Counted from the first letter of the stretch, positions 10,627 through 23,342 are shown. The stretch: DNA of 64,000 nucleotides from Scleroderma bovista (GCA_037178675.1 JAYMGJ010000553.1:1-64000); one strand, 5' to 3'. A program made the numbers and translations. The notes: a model not told the origin generated them from the sequence alone.

Positions 10627-11035
10627 TTGTTGGCTGAATCAGAGTTCAATAAGACCATGACCTACTTTAACTGTCTCCGCTGGGAAGACCTGACGATAGC
10701 TTGTTGGGAGTTGTGGTGCTGTTCTGTCTTGTACAAGTTACTTGTTTGGACATCAGGCAGAGTCTCCGATCTCGACGTCCAACTCCGAGCGATTGTCAGC
10801 GTCCACCGTATCTACTTGAGATCGTCCTGGACAGTGCCACTGAGTGACTGAGTGCACACCGAACAAAATGCGCGACGCCATCACAGTCCATCTAAACTTA
10901 TGTAATTAACTTCCTCTCAACAACTTTATTTGCCTTACCCAATTGGACTTCCTACACAAGTTGGAGTGCGTACCCACAATGTTGTCCACGCAAATACTAA
11001 CGATCCCAAAGCCAGATGACCATGATGTCCTATAT
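10627..11035. other. Spacer upstream of the FunK1 fragment
   Basis: No gene is recognised in about 400 bp. It should hold the promoter of the broken FunK1 gene (-). Confidence 0.4.
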
Positions 11036-11390
11036 TAATAATAATCTCACAAGACAACACTCAGTCAGTCATAACCATCATGTTAGGCTCCAATGTGAGC
11101 ACTGGAACTTTTGTCTTCGCCCCGTCTTTGCAGCTTGCGCTCTAACCAAATTGTTATTTTAGCTCTGTCCCATTTTCTAGGTTCTCTTCGAAATCCTATG
11201 GCCGACAAGTGCAGTAATACTACGCCACCCCCAGCTACTCCTACTCCCTTGTGCATCGCACCAGACACCGTCCTCTGTTCGCGCCATGCTACACTTGACC
11301 ATGTCTGAGACTGTTCCCAGTTCATCCTTCGCTACGAAATCGGTGACACCTACCTCGGCGCAGTTAGTAGATTCATGAACAACGCGTTCG
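11036..11390 (+). repeat. Duplicated segment, second copy at 21625-21965
   Basis: Both copies contain CACTCAGTCAGTCATAACCA, GCTCTAACCAAATTGTTATT (or one change) and TCTGAGACTGTTCCCAGTTC in the same order. They therefore share at least 340 bp covering the 5' end of an unrecognised gene. After GTTAGTAGATTCATG the two copies diverge. Confidence 0.75.
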
Positions 11391-12376
11391 AATACGGGGA
11401 TGCCCTCCTTCTGCAACAAACCGACCCTGATACTGGGTGAATGTATCCCAGCCCAGATCGGTAATAATCAATCTTATCTGAACCTGGCCACGTACGTATT
11501 TTGTTTGTGTCCTCTGAATGACCTTTTAGTGATATCGGCCAGGTTCCGCATGGTTGTCCTAGCGGATGAGAATCTCGAGTCTTTCTTTGAGATGGATTTG
11601 GTAGCGCCCTTTGGAGACTGTACCAGATCTAGAGCTTCCAACACACAACAGCGGGTTCTTGCATAGGTGACCTCTGGTCGAACATTGCCACGGCCGACAA
11701 CAAGAAAGTGTTCCACAAGCTCAGCGACGAGCTGGGAAAGGCGATTGGCAAACACCAGGTCTGTGTAGAATCCAATTCTTGTGATTCGAGCGTTTGCTGA
11801 CCTGCTGTTTGGTGGTATAGGTCATTTACCGCCTTGCTATCGATCGATATACGAGGGCGGTGGAACCCCAAGCGCGCGAGTCTCTTCTCTCGCCGATACT
11901 GAGTAAATCGAGCTTTCCGTCTGGCGAGACAGCGACACTTTCGCCTTCCAAGGTATCATCATTGACGCTCACAGTTGATACGATCGTGGACAGTGCTTTC
12001 GAAGTTGTCGTCGGCGGCGTTATCCTTGGCAGGGTTCACCTCTTTACCACACGTCAAGGCAGTGAGCGCGGCATTCTTGGACCGGACGCCGTTTGCGATT
12101 GATGTGGGTGACGACGAGGGTGACAGTGGTGACCTTAGCTTGGTTCACAGTGAGGACGACAACCAAGTCGAGAATGAGGTTATTTTGACATTTGGAACGC
12201 TGATTCGTTGCGTGCCGCAGGTTGACACTTTCTTGGAGGCAAATGATTCGGGACTGTCGGAGGCTGACAAGGAGGTCGCGAAAGGTGCATATATGTTCTT
12301 TATTGGTCCCCCGTTCCCTCAAAGACATCATGACCCACCATTAATTCCAGATCTTCTCAATGCAAAGCCAAGGTGA
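11200..12376 (+). pseudogene. Unrecognised multi-exon gene, apparently decayed
   Basis: Coding-like blocks on the plus strand read LRYEIGDTYLGAVSRFMNNA (11325-11390), YVFCLCPLNDLLVISARFRM (11490-11560), DLWSNIATADNKKVFHKLSD (11665-11730) and VIYRLAIDRYTRAVEPQARE (11818-11880). An acidic C-terminus follows (DVGDDEGDSGDLSLVHSEDD, to 12376). An intron at about 11757-11817 (donor GTCTGT, acceptor GGTATAG) joins two blocks in frame. Other junctions would need introns of 20-28 nt or a frameshift, so I take it as degraded. I do not recognise the family. Its 5' end is duplicated at 21625-21965. Confidence 0.35.
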
Positions 12377-12639
12377 CAAGTAGAGTGAATTGTCAATCAT
12401 TCTACATGTATACTGCTTTACTTTTGGTTATGATATTGCAAAATCAAGATGCTATACTACATGCACGAAGGGGTGGTGCATGCCTGAATACTTACGAAGA
12501 GGGTCTGCGATCTGCCCATATCTGGATTGCTAGGTCTGGCTTGATCGAACCAGATGTTATCATATTTTGGTTGGGATGTGTCTATCAACACAAGGTGAAC
12601 TTCGGGGAAGTGAAGTAACAGACCATGAATCACTTACTG
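12377..12639. other. Spacer
   Basis: No feature is recognised between the unknown gene and the WDR5-like pseudogene. Confidence 0.3.
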
Positions 12640-13972
<1,333 letters not shown>

Positions 13973-14326
13973 GAGTAAATGTTGGTGGCTCCTCGCCACC
14001 GAGGAGAATGACGAGAGAATGACGACCTCGCTGTCAGAGACGTGAAGAACAGGATCATGTATGCTGTCCTCGAACACTGGGGGCGGTGGGAAGGGAATGG
14101 GCTCCTGCATGATGGGCTTGCCTCAAATTCAACTTACACGCTGCATATGTAGCTATTCGTCTTGGGAGGGCCATTAATTTTGTAATAAACGAACGTCTAT
14201 ATACAAAGAAAACGATAAGGAAAGTAGACCATACAGTGGTCACTGACGAAATAAAACGTGTTCTGAAAGTATGCAAGCTTACCCTTGCCCAGCGAAAACG
14301 CCCGTCCATCACTGCTTCTGTGCAAA
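13973..14326. other. Spacer between WDR5 pseudogene and FunK1-B
   Basis: An open minus-strand frame continues upstream of the WDR5 start to 14110, but there is no recognisable domain. No other feature is seen. Confidence 0.3.
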
Positions 14327-16648
14327 TTAACTGTTGCGATCCACAGGGCCACTCTCGACATCCTTTCTTTGGCGTTTCCGACTGCTGCGGATGCTGGCCT
14401 TGGTCTGAGTACCCAGCACAGGGAGGTCCACTCCTCCTTGACACATATAACGCTTATAGCGTTCTCGACCAGCCCGCACAACTTCCGAGGGAGGGAATGG
14501 ATCATCAGCAGGGTTGATTCCTTCACGCATGGCGCGAAGTACGGCTAGCAGCTGCTGGTGGCTGACGTCAGGTGGTGGAGCAACACGGGCCTGAACGACA
14601 CGGGTCCAACAAAAAAGCTCTCGAAGCCTGAGTAATCCCTCCCGGATGCTTGTGTGCTTCCGCCAATACTCACTGATGTGCTCAGCCAGTGTTAATCCCA
14701 AGCCCAGCTTTGACCACGCGACATCGGAAGAGCGCAGGTTACATGGACCAGGGCGTGCCCAGGAGGGAAGATGGTTTAGGCGCATCGTCTCTGGATCTTC
14801 AGGCGGCGGTGGGATGGGGTACATTGGATGACGTCGTGGTCTGGGGTGAGGTTGACATACGGGCTCGTTCATTGTAGGGACCGACGACGTTGATGAAGAT
14901 TATCCAAAGAACCCAGAAGAATCCTTCCAGGTCGTGATGGGTGCGATGAAAGGGAATATTCCCTTCAGAGTCAGCGCCTCGAAGAATTTCAATGGCCTGA
15001 AATGGGAATGTGCCCTGCAGAAGATTCAACAAAAGCCAAAGAATTGGTAAAGATTAACGCACCGTTAGATATCGAACCTTCTGTGAAGGCTCGGACTTTT
15101 GATCTTGCGCAAAGCCCCAATCCCCTAGCATTCCCTGCCGCTGGGGATACCACTCCTCCATTGCACCTTCTGGCTTGGCAGGCACTGCTGCTTCCGCTAG
15201 TGCTTCGACCCATTCCTGAGGTCCCTTTAGAGATGATTCCTCACTTGTGTCCCCGCTAATCTCCGTCCGCACCCAGAGGTTTGTATCGCTGATGTCACAG
15301 TGTAGTACTTGCCTATTGTCGCATGCATATTTATGTGCTTAAGCGTGATATCAGTTCTTCTGGACGGATAGTATAAAAGTGAAAGCTTACCTTCGACAAC
15401 GTCTATGAAAGTATCCAGGAACTCTCGTGCGCAAGAGAACCAGGTAATCCCCACCGACAATGTTTTAAAGGCGACGCGAAGGTGCCTCTTCGCCTGTTTG
15501 TACCGAGAGCTGGGGCACAGCTTTCGCGCCAATTCCTCCATGGGCGCCAGTGGGGCAACTTCTTCACTAATAAAAACTGGCAAACCTTGCTCCCCACCAG
15601 CTCCCAGAGGGTCCTCTGCCCCAGACCCTCGCCCATGGTCTTGAAGTAACCCATAAATCTCCCCATCGGTGGCCCAATCCACATTGTGGTAGGTATCTTT
15701 GAGGATGAACGGTTTGCCTCCTTTTTCTGCCTGGATTAGAAGTACGCGAGTCCCTCGCCCTTTCAAACCCTTGGCATGAAACAGGACCACCAGTACGCGA
15801 TGCCATTCCCCCTGGAAAAAGACGGTCTCCGTGTCTGCAACGCTGTGATAAGCCTTATCGTAGCCTAGCCAAGCACGGTCCCCGTAGACCGTCATTGCCA
15901 CCAGCTTCACCAACAGCTCAGGCTCCGTATGCACGTTGATCGCCGATGACTTGAAATAACCGTTGCGGGAGAAGAGGAAGAGATGTAGTGATGGCCCACA
16001 CAATGTGAAGGACATCACTACCTCGCGGTCGACCTGGGAGGATAGGATGAAGTACGCGTGGTCGTGCAATTGTGATTCTGCGATCTTCTGAAGGGGCAGA
16101 GAGTTATCGGATTTCAACTCCAAAGTGACGAGGATGTCAGTCCACGAAGTTGGTGTCTCTGAAGCAGTGTTAAAGTCAGAGGGGACAAGGACGATGTCGG
16201 GCTTGCAGCGACCCCCGACTAGGCTGTTTCCGTGATGGATCCACAAGCGTGAGGCGTGGTCTGAGACTGCATGGACAATCTACACACAAGTTGAATGTTA
16301 TTTAGCAGGCAGACACACTAATTAAGGACCCACATAATTAAAGATCCTTGTCCAACCCAACTCCAACTGATTAGCGCAGGCTGTAGTGCTTTGTTCCTCG
16401 CTCAGGGGTCCCAGAACCCAGGAACGTGTGTCCCGATCGTATATCCCCCAATTGCACAAGTGGTCGAGGGCCAGAGTTGAGTATTTTGCACGAACGTCGC
16501 TCGGCATCCACTTTTCTGAATCTGCGAGGGTCAATAGGTCGGATATCGCCAGTTCGTCGCCATGGTTAAGTAAATCAGTGTCAATGTCAATAGAATCCTT
16601 GAGGATATTGGGCGTGGTGTCCACTAGGTTAGGCGTCATTCCTGGCAT
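14327..16648 (-). CDS. FunK1-family serine/threonine protein kinase, complete
   Basis: Five exons join in frame: 16334-16648, 15391-16279, 15063-15337, 14861-15014 and 14327-14790 (698 residues). Donors and acceptors are canonical. The N-terminal half is the FunK1 regulatory region (KPDIVLVPSDF, LVTLELK, FILKDTYHNVDWATDGEIYG with the putative ATP-site Lys). The catalytic loop is LHCDISDTNLWV (HxD about residue 416). The Mg-binding motif is GDWGFA (about 474) in place of DFG, as is usual in FunK1. HDLEGFFWVLWI (about 521) is the family's C-lobe signature. The C-terminus is basic (RSSRKRQRK), suggesting nuclear targeting. FunK1 is a kinase family expanded in multicellular mushrooms; substrates are unknown. 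An additional upstream exon cannot be excluded. Confidence 0.85.
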
Positions 16649-17397
16649 GCCCTGAGTCAAAAGAAGTGTGAGAGGGTGCTTATTTCGCCAAGAAATACAC
16701 AAGTTACTTTAGTTGTACCCGGAGCTATACTCCAGCTGCAACCAAGTCGTTCCACTTGAAGTTAGCGGGTCAGCGATATTAGATAAGATAATTGTGGCCA
16801 CGCTAAGCCTTCCGCGACCGCCAGCTGTCCTGTATACTCAGATCCAAACACAATAGCCAGAGGAATAGCCAGAGGGAGACCTGGGAGGCTCGTATGTAAA
16901 AGGAGCAGGGTGGGAAGAGGAGCGGTGCTTAGGTAATCGGGTGCACGGGTCACTATAGTTCCTGATTACTAAGCCTTACTAGGCTAGGTGCCAAAGTAGT
17001 GTCAACAAGCCTAGTTAGGGCTTCCCGCGTCGATTTTCCCAACACCAGCAATAAATAATCCCCCAAATACTGTTCGACTTCAAGCACTGAGGTATAAGGT
17101 GGTGAGTATGTCGGAAACTTCCAAACCCAGGTTGCAATACTGCCATATTTTGACATATTTTGACACTCTTGTAACTTAGTTCCATTTATATCGTAACCCT
17201 GTCTACATTACATAGATACAGCGTGTTTCGCTCGCGATATCACACTTTGCCATGTATGCCTCACCCACCTCGCGATTATCTGCCCCCGTTGTCCCAGGCA
17301 TGACCTCACTCTTGTATAGATAACTCACTGCGCAACCCTCTCGCTTCCCATTCCGCCCCAGCACCACCCCCTAATTATCTATTCCATCCCTTCAGCC
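16649..17397. other. Intergenic region between divergent genes
   Basis: About 750 bp with no gene recognised. It must hold the promoters of FunK1-B (-) and of the membrane-protein gene (+). AT-rich short inverted pieces (TTTTGACATATTTTGACA near 17150) are seen but not interpretable. Confidence 0.4.
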
Positions 17398-18805
17398 ATG
17401 GCCACTACTCCCGCGAAAAAAGTCGACCTTTCGCTCACGCGTCGGGACGGTGATGCAACGCTCCTCGACTGCATTCAGTATCCCCAGTTCTACCTGGCTG
17501 CGCAGGCTCAGCAACTTCCCCGCCCCCCGACTCCGATACCGCATCCACCACAGGCTCTTTTATCCACCCACACCCGAGCGCAAGGACTCTAGTTCATCCC
17601 TCATCAAACTATAGATCCCAGCTCAACCCGCTGTATCGACGCCCAGCCCTATTCCTGAATCGCCCATTTGCGAGGCTGCAGCCTTATCTCCTGAACCCGC
17701 ACCTGCTCTCCCGAAAGGGCCGTCCTCCCTGCTTTCTGGAGAGGTCATCTCTGCTGAATGTACAGAGTCAGCTCGCGGTCCTACTCCAGCACCATCTGTA
17801 CCTGAAGAAGTCCCCGCACCTCCCCCTGCCCAGCCCATTCCAACTCTCGTCGTCAACGATCCTACAGACAGTGCTCCGTCAGTCTTCACCGACGAGCCAG
17901 AGGAACTGTCAGTACCAGTTTCATACACGCGCATGGTCGCGCGAATCCTATTACGAGTCGGTATGTTTTGTTTTTCCATCGACTGCATGGAATGACTATC
18001 TTATCTTGTACACTACGCGCAGCACATTGGCACCAGGTGCACCTCAGGCCGCACAGACCTCTACCCCGCGACATCAGCCATATGCACACCGCAAAGTACA
18101 CGCCGATCTTGCACACGGTGCTGGAAATCGTCGTCGGCATACTATGACCTAGGGATCCCGTTCCTCTTGGTCGACAGAGCGAGATACAGTAGTCATTTTG
18201 ACGTGGAGAACAACACAGCTACGCCGAGCAGCGCTCCACTATTCATCATCGGCGCATGTGCATGTCTTGTGGTGAGGGCCGCATCCATGTTTTTGAAAGT
18301 TGTACTCATCTCCTAACCACAGTCGGCCATCATCCTCAGTGCTTCGGTGACGCTCATGACCCTGCCAGAATTGGACAGTATAACCCGGATTGGAGGTTTG
18401 GTCGCCATCTTATGCTCTGTGCTGAGCATGATCACATCTTTCGTATCTATTTTCCGGTATAAATCAGAAATGGCACAAGGTGCCGCACAAACCGCTGGAG
18501 AGGGCTTTGTTCTGCTTCCTGTAAGCGTTATTACCCTTTCGCCAGTAACTGATACGGATACTGATGGGGTCTTTCAGCGCCGGAGCATCATGCCTTCGCT
18601 TCTGCTCGTGTTTCTTGCGTATTCTGTCGCTGGATTCATCACGGGCGTCGTCATATACTCGCTTAGGAGTGGTACCATTAACTTTGCTCATGCAGGAATG
18701 CCTGTTGCTACCAAGTTTGATGAGTATGCGCGGTGAATGATGATTGGTGTTCTTGGAGCTCTGACGGGGGTGTTGATCGCTTCTGTAATGGTCTCGAGGA
18801 GGTAA
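17398..18805 (+). pseudogene. Proline-rich multi-pass membrane protein, frameshifted and prematurely stopped
   Basis: ATG at 17398 opens LSLTRRDGDATLLDCIQYPQ and a Pro/Ala-rich stretch (to about 17930) ending FTDEPEELSVP and YTRMVARILLRVG. A GTATGT...CGCAG intron follows. Then come HWHQVHLRPHRPLPRDISH and LEIVVGIL, and, one base out of frame at about 18145, YDLGIPFLLVDRARY. Hydrophobic segments follow: PLFIIGACACLVV, then after a clear intron (GTGAGG...CACAG) AIILSASVTLMTLPEL, IGGLVAILCSVLSMI, and after another intron PSLLLVFLAYSVAGFITGVV. The frame stops at TGA 18734-18736, but continues in frame after it with MMIGVLGALTGVLIASVMV to TAA 18803-18805, a typical last membrane helix. TGA probably replaces TGG. 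I recall this architecture in mushrooms as an uncharacterised family. The exon junction near 17590 is unresolved. Confidence 0.55.
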
Positions 18806-19346
18806 TTAAGCGATCTGTGTATCAGTAGGTTCGTGATATATCCTTTCGTCCTCATGACAACTTTATCATAGTCCGAATCGTCATTGTCACCAACTGCCAT
18901 AGATGCTCTTTGTTCGGAGGCCTCGTAAACTTATTTCAGGCTTGCCAAAGGCAATAGGGGATTTAGATTTCTATGTATGTATGCGACCGGGTTCCTCAGC
19001 GGAACTGGTTGAAAGCTTTGTGATGGCTGGAGCTATGTACAAGTTCACGTTCTGTCGAACGACCTCTGAACGAAATGCGTCCGAATTCCTGAACGACTGT
19101 AACCACCTTGCGAATAAAAGCAAACTCTCCTTATAGAGGAACATCTATTTTCCTCTACGAAGAGAGTCTGGCTTAGGGAGACTTGAGAAATGCCACAGGT
19201 CCAGAAGCTGAACATTATCATACATGGCGAAGGTAGTGGCGCGCGCGCGTTGTCGCACCACCTGGCACCATCACGTGGTCGTGACATGAGCATACCTTGA
19301 GGCCTACATAAAGTCGGCGCGTGAATTCATTCGTCCGTGCCACAAC
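18806..19346. other. Intergenic, promoter region of the Crinkler-type gene
   Basis: About 540 bp without a recognised gene. It contains a run of CG dinucleotides (GGCGCGCGCGTTG, near 19236). Confidence 0.4.
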
Positions 19347-21582
19347 ATGGAAGCACTCACACTCAACTGTTGGGTCCGTGCTCGGCATGCTAGAGAGATC
19401 TTCGAGATCAACATTCCAAGATCAATGACTGTCGAAGCCCTGAAAGAAGCCATTAAGAACAAGCGGTCAGCAACTTTTCGCGACGTGGACGCGACCTGCC
19501 TTTCTCTTTACAAGCCCAGTGAACCCGTGGCCAAACCCTACGAAGAAAATCTCAGCAATATCGTTCTCTCTGAGCTGGGGGGACCCTTGCAACCATTGGA
19601 TAAACTATCGGATCTGTTCACAGCAGCACAACCCGAAACGCATATCCACATCATTGTCGGTATGTACATGGCCGTCACAATCCTAGCTTGCTCTTATCAT
19701 TGATTACTGGTTATTCAGATACACCATACCCGACAATCTTTTACTGGTTTCGAGGTGGAGAGACTGAGCAAGAAAGTGCATTGGAAATTCAATCAAACGG
19801 AACAATCTCGAAAGTCAAAGAGCAGCTCACAAAGCGTCACGCCGAGCTTCGTGATGTACCCACTGCTTGCATACAAGTGTACAGGATTTTGGAGGATGAC
19901 ATCGAGGAGTATCTCGACAAGATGAATGAGGGCAAGCGCCTCAACGGCAGACAAAACATATTCGAGTGTTTCGCGGATGTCCCTGTTCTCCAAACGTATT
20001 GTGTCGTTATCGAAATTGTTCAAACCACCCGTAAGTGATCGTCTGACCTCATTGAGTCATACTGAATCCCGGACCGCAGCGATACTGAAATTTAGACTTC
20101 CTCCGCCGACTTCCGGCCAAGTGATCGCAGGAGAGGATCTGACCGACGAAGGGGATCCGATTAAAGTGGCGCGGAACGAGTTCCTCAAAGGTCGTCCCTC
20201 AAAGGCTCCTTCTGATTCATCGCATCCTTCGTCATTCCGTGGGTCGCAACGAAATCCGACGACGCAGATACGCTGTGGCCGTCCTCGCGATCCCGAAGAG
20301 ACTATTCCGGCGACGCTTTTACATCCAGCGTTTGGGCAGTTCCTGGACGACTGCAAGACTCACTCGATAACAGAAGAAGATAATGTTTTCATCGGAAAGT
20401 TTGCAAATGCCATGTCGGAGGTGTATGATAACGAAAAAGAGCGAGTGGACAAGGTCAACGCGGTGCTTGCAAGCTACGAAATTGGACTTCGCGTTACCGC
20501 GAAGAAAGGAACCCAGGATTACCAGGTGGACGGTGACTTGTCCGTCGGCGAATATCGCTACGTGATTGCAGAGTTCAAAAACGAGGCAGCAGCCTCTGTC
20601 TCAGAGCCATACATGCAAGCTGCGGCGTACTACCTTGAGCGGACGAGAACGCAAGTGCTTGAAAGCACGGGGTCTCCCCTGCCATGTTTTCTCTTGGTTC
20701 TTTTCGGTTAGTTTTCCGATTTCTTTACGATTCACTGACAAGCAGACCGCTCTCTCTCCAGGACCATACATTGTCTTTGCTGGTGCTGTGTGGAACCTGC
20801 GTCCTGCAGTTCAAATTCTTTCGACACCGCTGGCCTTCAATTATCATTCTACTGATACCGATAATCAGATCGCCGCAGCACGCCACATGTCTGCTTTCCG
20901 GAAAGCTGTCCGGTCGCTGAAGCAATATTACGAAGTCTTGGCTGTCAATGGACTTTCCAACACGCTGTCTCACCCGTCGCTTTTCCCATATCCCACAAGT
21001 TACGTGTCTCTCGCCGATGGCAGCAAGAAAACATTCTGTTATAGAGAACGGGTCAAGGACGATCACAAGCTTCTTTTCTTCGGAACGCTGGTTGAAGACT
21101 CGGGCACTGAAGTTCCGATCTGCATCAAATTTGTCCGACGATATTCACGGGAGGCTCATTGGCGCTGTGCACAGTTAGGTTTCGCACCCGCGTTGCGGGG
21201 GTTTGAACAGACCGCGGGTGGTTGGTTCATGGTGGTCATGGATGAGCTCGTTGGCTACAAACCATTGAATGACTTGACGGACCGCCTCCCCAAGTCAGCC
21301 TTTGAGGAAATCCGCAAGCAGTTGGTCCAATTACATGGCGATGGTTTTGTTCATGGTGATGTCCGCGATGTAAACTTCATGGTGAGAAAGGGAGCTGGGA
21401 TGATGATTCAATTCATGATCATCGACTTTGACTGGGCTGGCAAAATAAAGGTGGTATGTTATCCTCCATATGTGAACAGAAGAGATATAGATAGGCCAGA
21501 TGGTGCGAGAGATGGGGAGCCTATTTTGGCAGCTCACGACCATTGGATGCTGGACGATATAGTCAGGAAGAAGGGCAAGTAG
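19347..21582 (+). CDS. Crinkler (CRN)-type protein: two ubiquitin-like headers, PD-(D/E)xK nuclease, protein kinase
   Basis: Four exons join perfectly in frame: 19347-19659, 19719-20030, 20080-20706 and 20762-21582 (690 residues). Exon 1 is a Crinkler N-terminal ubiquitin-like header (ALTLNCWVRA ... SMTVEALKEAIKNK ... LQPLDKLSDLF ... HIHIIV). Exon 2 encodes a second beta-grasp-like unit (TIFYWFRGGETEQESALEI). Exon 3 holds a restriction-endonuclease fold core: Asp in VDGDLS (about 358) and ExK in IAEFKNE (about 372). Exon 4 is a kinase: ATP-site Lys in ICIKFV (about 538), catalytic VHGDVRDVNFMV (about 614) and IDFDWAGK (about 638) in place of DFG. Crinklers are best known as effectors of oomycetes and some fungi, where the kinase and nuclease modules act in the nucleus. 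In free-living mushrooms their target (self, rival or host) is unknown. No signal peptide is visible. All key residues seem present. Confidence 0.85.
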
Positions 21583-21624
21583 GAATAGATGCCTGGAACA
21601 CAGAAGCTATGTAGATGTGAAATG

Positions 21625-21965
21625 TGCTAATAATCTTACAAGACAATTGTCTTGCACCACTCAGTCAGTCATAACCATTTAGGCTTGAATGTGAGCACTG
21701 GAACTTTGATCTCTGCCCTGTCTTTGCAGCTTGCACTCTAACCAAATTGTTATTCTGTCCCCCTTTCTAGATTCTCTTCATCCTAAATCCTACTATGGCT
21801 GACGAGTGCACTAATACTACGCCACCTCTAGCTTGTGCATCGCACCAGACACCGTACTCCGTTCGCGCCATGCTACACCTGACCATGTCTGAGACTGTTC
21901 CCAGTTCATCCTTCGTTACGAAATCGACGACACCTACCTCGGCGCAGTTAGTAGATTCATGCACG
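21625..21965 (+). repeat. Second copy of the 11036-11390 segment
   Basis: It keeps the MADxCxNTTPP start codon region (ATG at 21795) and the LRYEIDDTYLGAVSRFM block in the same spacing as the first copy. It then breaks into unrelated sequence, so it is only a 5' fragment of the unknown gene. Confidence 0.7.
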
Positions 21966-21979
21966 AACATGTCCACTAA

Positions 21980-22190
21980 AGTTCGACTGCTCAGGACACC
22001 CGTGTCCAAAAATTCGCTTAGCTGACGAAGTGCACGGGTCCGACGATGCGTTTGGATATGATAGATGTCGGCGAAGAAGCTGGCTCCTTCGTCGCCACCC
22101 GCTAAAAGGGGAGTAACGACGAGATACCAGTGCATTGTGAGATTGCATATGCGAGCATACCCAGTACTTCGGCATGTATGAGCTCACTAT
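21980..22190 (-). pseudogene. Unidentified coding-like fragment joined to the polyubiquitin piece
   Basis: The minus strand reads [13 protein letters not shown] then ASFFADIYHIQTHRRTRALR and QLSEFLDTGVLSSRTLVDMF. In the adjacent frame, [20 protein letters not shown] leads from the ubiquitin fragment. Composition looks like a helical-repeat protein, but I cannot name it. Confidence 0.3.
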
Positions 22191-22530
22191 TGGCACGCAA
22201 TGCACCCTGTAGAGCAGGCAATACGACTCGCAACGTCTTGACGAAGATCTGCATACTGCCACGGAGACGGGGGACAAGGTGGAGTGTGAACTCCTTCTGG
22301 ATGTTGTAATCCGAAAGGGCCTGCCCATCCTCAAGCTGTTTGCCGGCGAAGATGAGGCGCTACTGGTCCGGGGGATACTGTCTGGCATGTCAGTGGACAC
22401 GCTCTTGAAATCGGAGCCAATTCCACTCGCCTCTCCTTGTCTTGAATCTTGGCCTTGATGTTATTGATAGTGTCGGAGGCCTCCGCCTTGAGGGCGATTG
22501 TCTTTCCAGTGGGGGTCTTGACGAAGATTT
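22190..22530 (-). pseudogene. Polyubiquitin gene fragment
   Basis: On the minus strand [20 protein letters not shown] and [13 protein letters not shown] match the start of ubiquitin. After about 60 bp of unrelated sequence come IPPDQ, a TAG stop where ubiquitin has Gln, and then [35 protein letters not shown] and the start of the next unit, MQIFVKTL. The normal RLRGG junction is altered to RLRGS. After MQIFVKTL the sequence becomes unrelated. It is a decayed, chimeric fragment spanning parts of two head-to-tail ubiquitin units. Confidence 0.85.
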
Positions 22531-23084
22531 GTCAAATGAATTAGCAAGGCGTTCCAACGCTGGGAGGAGATGCCTACATAGTGGTTGGAGTGTTTGGGTT
22601 TAGGGCTCTGTGAAAAACTCCAGGTGAGTTATTGACATGTTATTAACCTAGGAAGGTTTGGGAGGGTTATCGCCACGAGTTAAAAGCTAGAACAAGGCCG
22701 GCGGCGCCGGAACGCACCTTGTTTACGCGGATGCCACCTCCATCAATGAACACCAGTGATGACGTACAAAGGAACCACGAATCTCCGCCTTGGAACTGTT
22801 ACTATCTTCATTCGTATGTCCTTGCCGGCTGCCGCTGAATCTGGGTATGTAGTAGGAAAGGTAGAAGCTAAGAAACAATGAGGCCTTTCACATTAGGGCT
22901 GTCCAGAATATCGAATATCTTTGAATATATTCTGAATATATTCAAATATTTGGAATATAATACAGCTAGCTCGTATTCACCCATGACCAGAATATGGGTC
23001 ATTACAATTCTATATCTATTTGTTAAGTTGGTTAGGGTTGGACAGGGTTATCCCAATATTTGATCCACTATTTGGTGCAAAATA
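22531..23084. other. Non-coding, with an AT-rich palindromic stretch
   Basis: No gene is seen. At about 22910-22965, GAATATATTC occurs twice within repeated GAATAT words, forming overlapping palindromes. Confidence 0.5.
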
Positions 23085-23340
23085 AGAGATTTTCACAAGA
23101 AATTTGCGCAAACCCCATACCCATTCATTTGCGCAAATCATACAAACCATGATTTGTGCAAAACCATACCCTCTGACTTGCACCCTCTGATTTGCGCAAA
23201 ACCATATCCTCTGACTTGCACACACCATACCCTCTGATTTGCGCAAACTATACACACTGATTTGCGCAAATCACATACCCATTGATTTGCACAAACTATA
23301 CACACTGATTTTCACAAATCACATACCCATTGATTTGTGT
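23085..23340. repeat. Degenerate minisatellite built on the palindrome TTTGCGCAAA
   Basis: About eight imperfect units of 28-36 bp share the core GATTTGCGCAAA followed by CATACCCTCTGA-like or ACTATACACACTGA-like linkers. Several units have decayed at the central CGC (TTTGTGCAAA, TTTGCACAAA). Confidence 0.8.
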
Positions 23341-23342
23341 TA

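Noticed and set aside
11400..11755. Minus-strand frames antisense to the unknown gene as the real coding strand
   Set aside because: The plus strand carries the splice signals and the better amino-acid composition; the minus frames lack introns or motifs.
21957..22400. 147-residue Ser/Arg-rich minus-strand frame
   Set aside because: It is an out-of-frame reading across the polyubiquitin fragment, whose true frame is recognisable.
23085..23340. CRISPR-like array
   Set aside because: Repeats are degenerate, spacers are themselves repeated, and the genome is eukaryotic.
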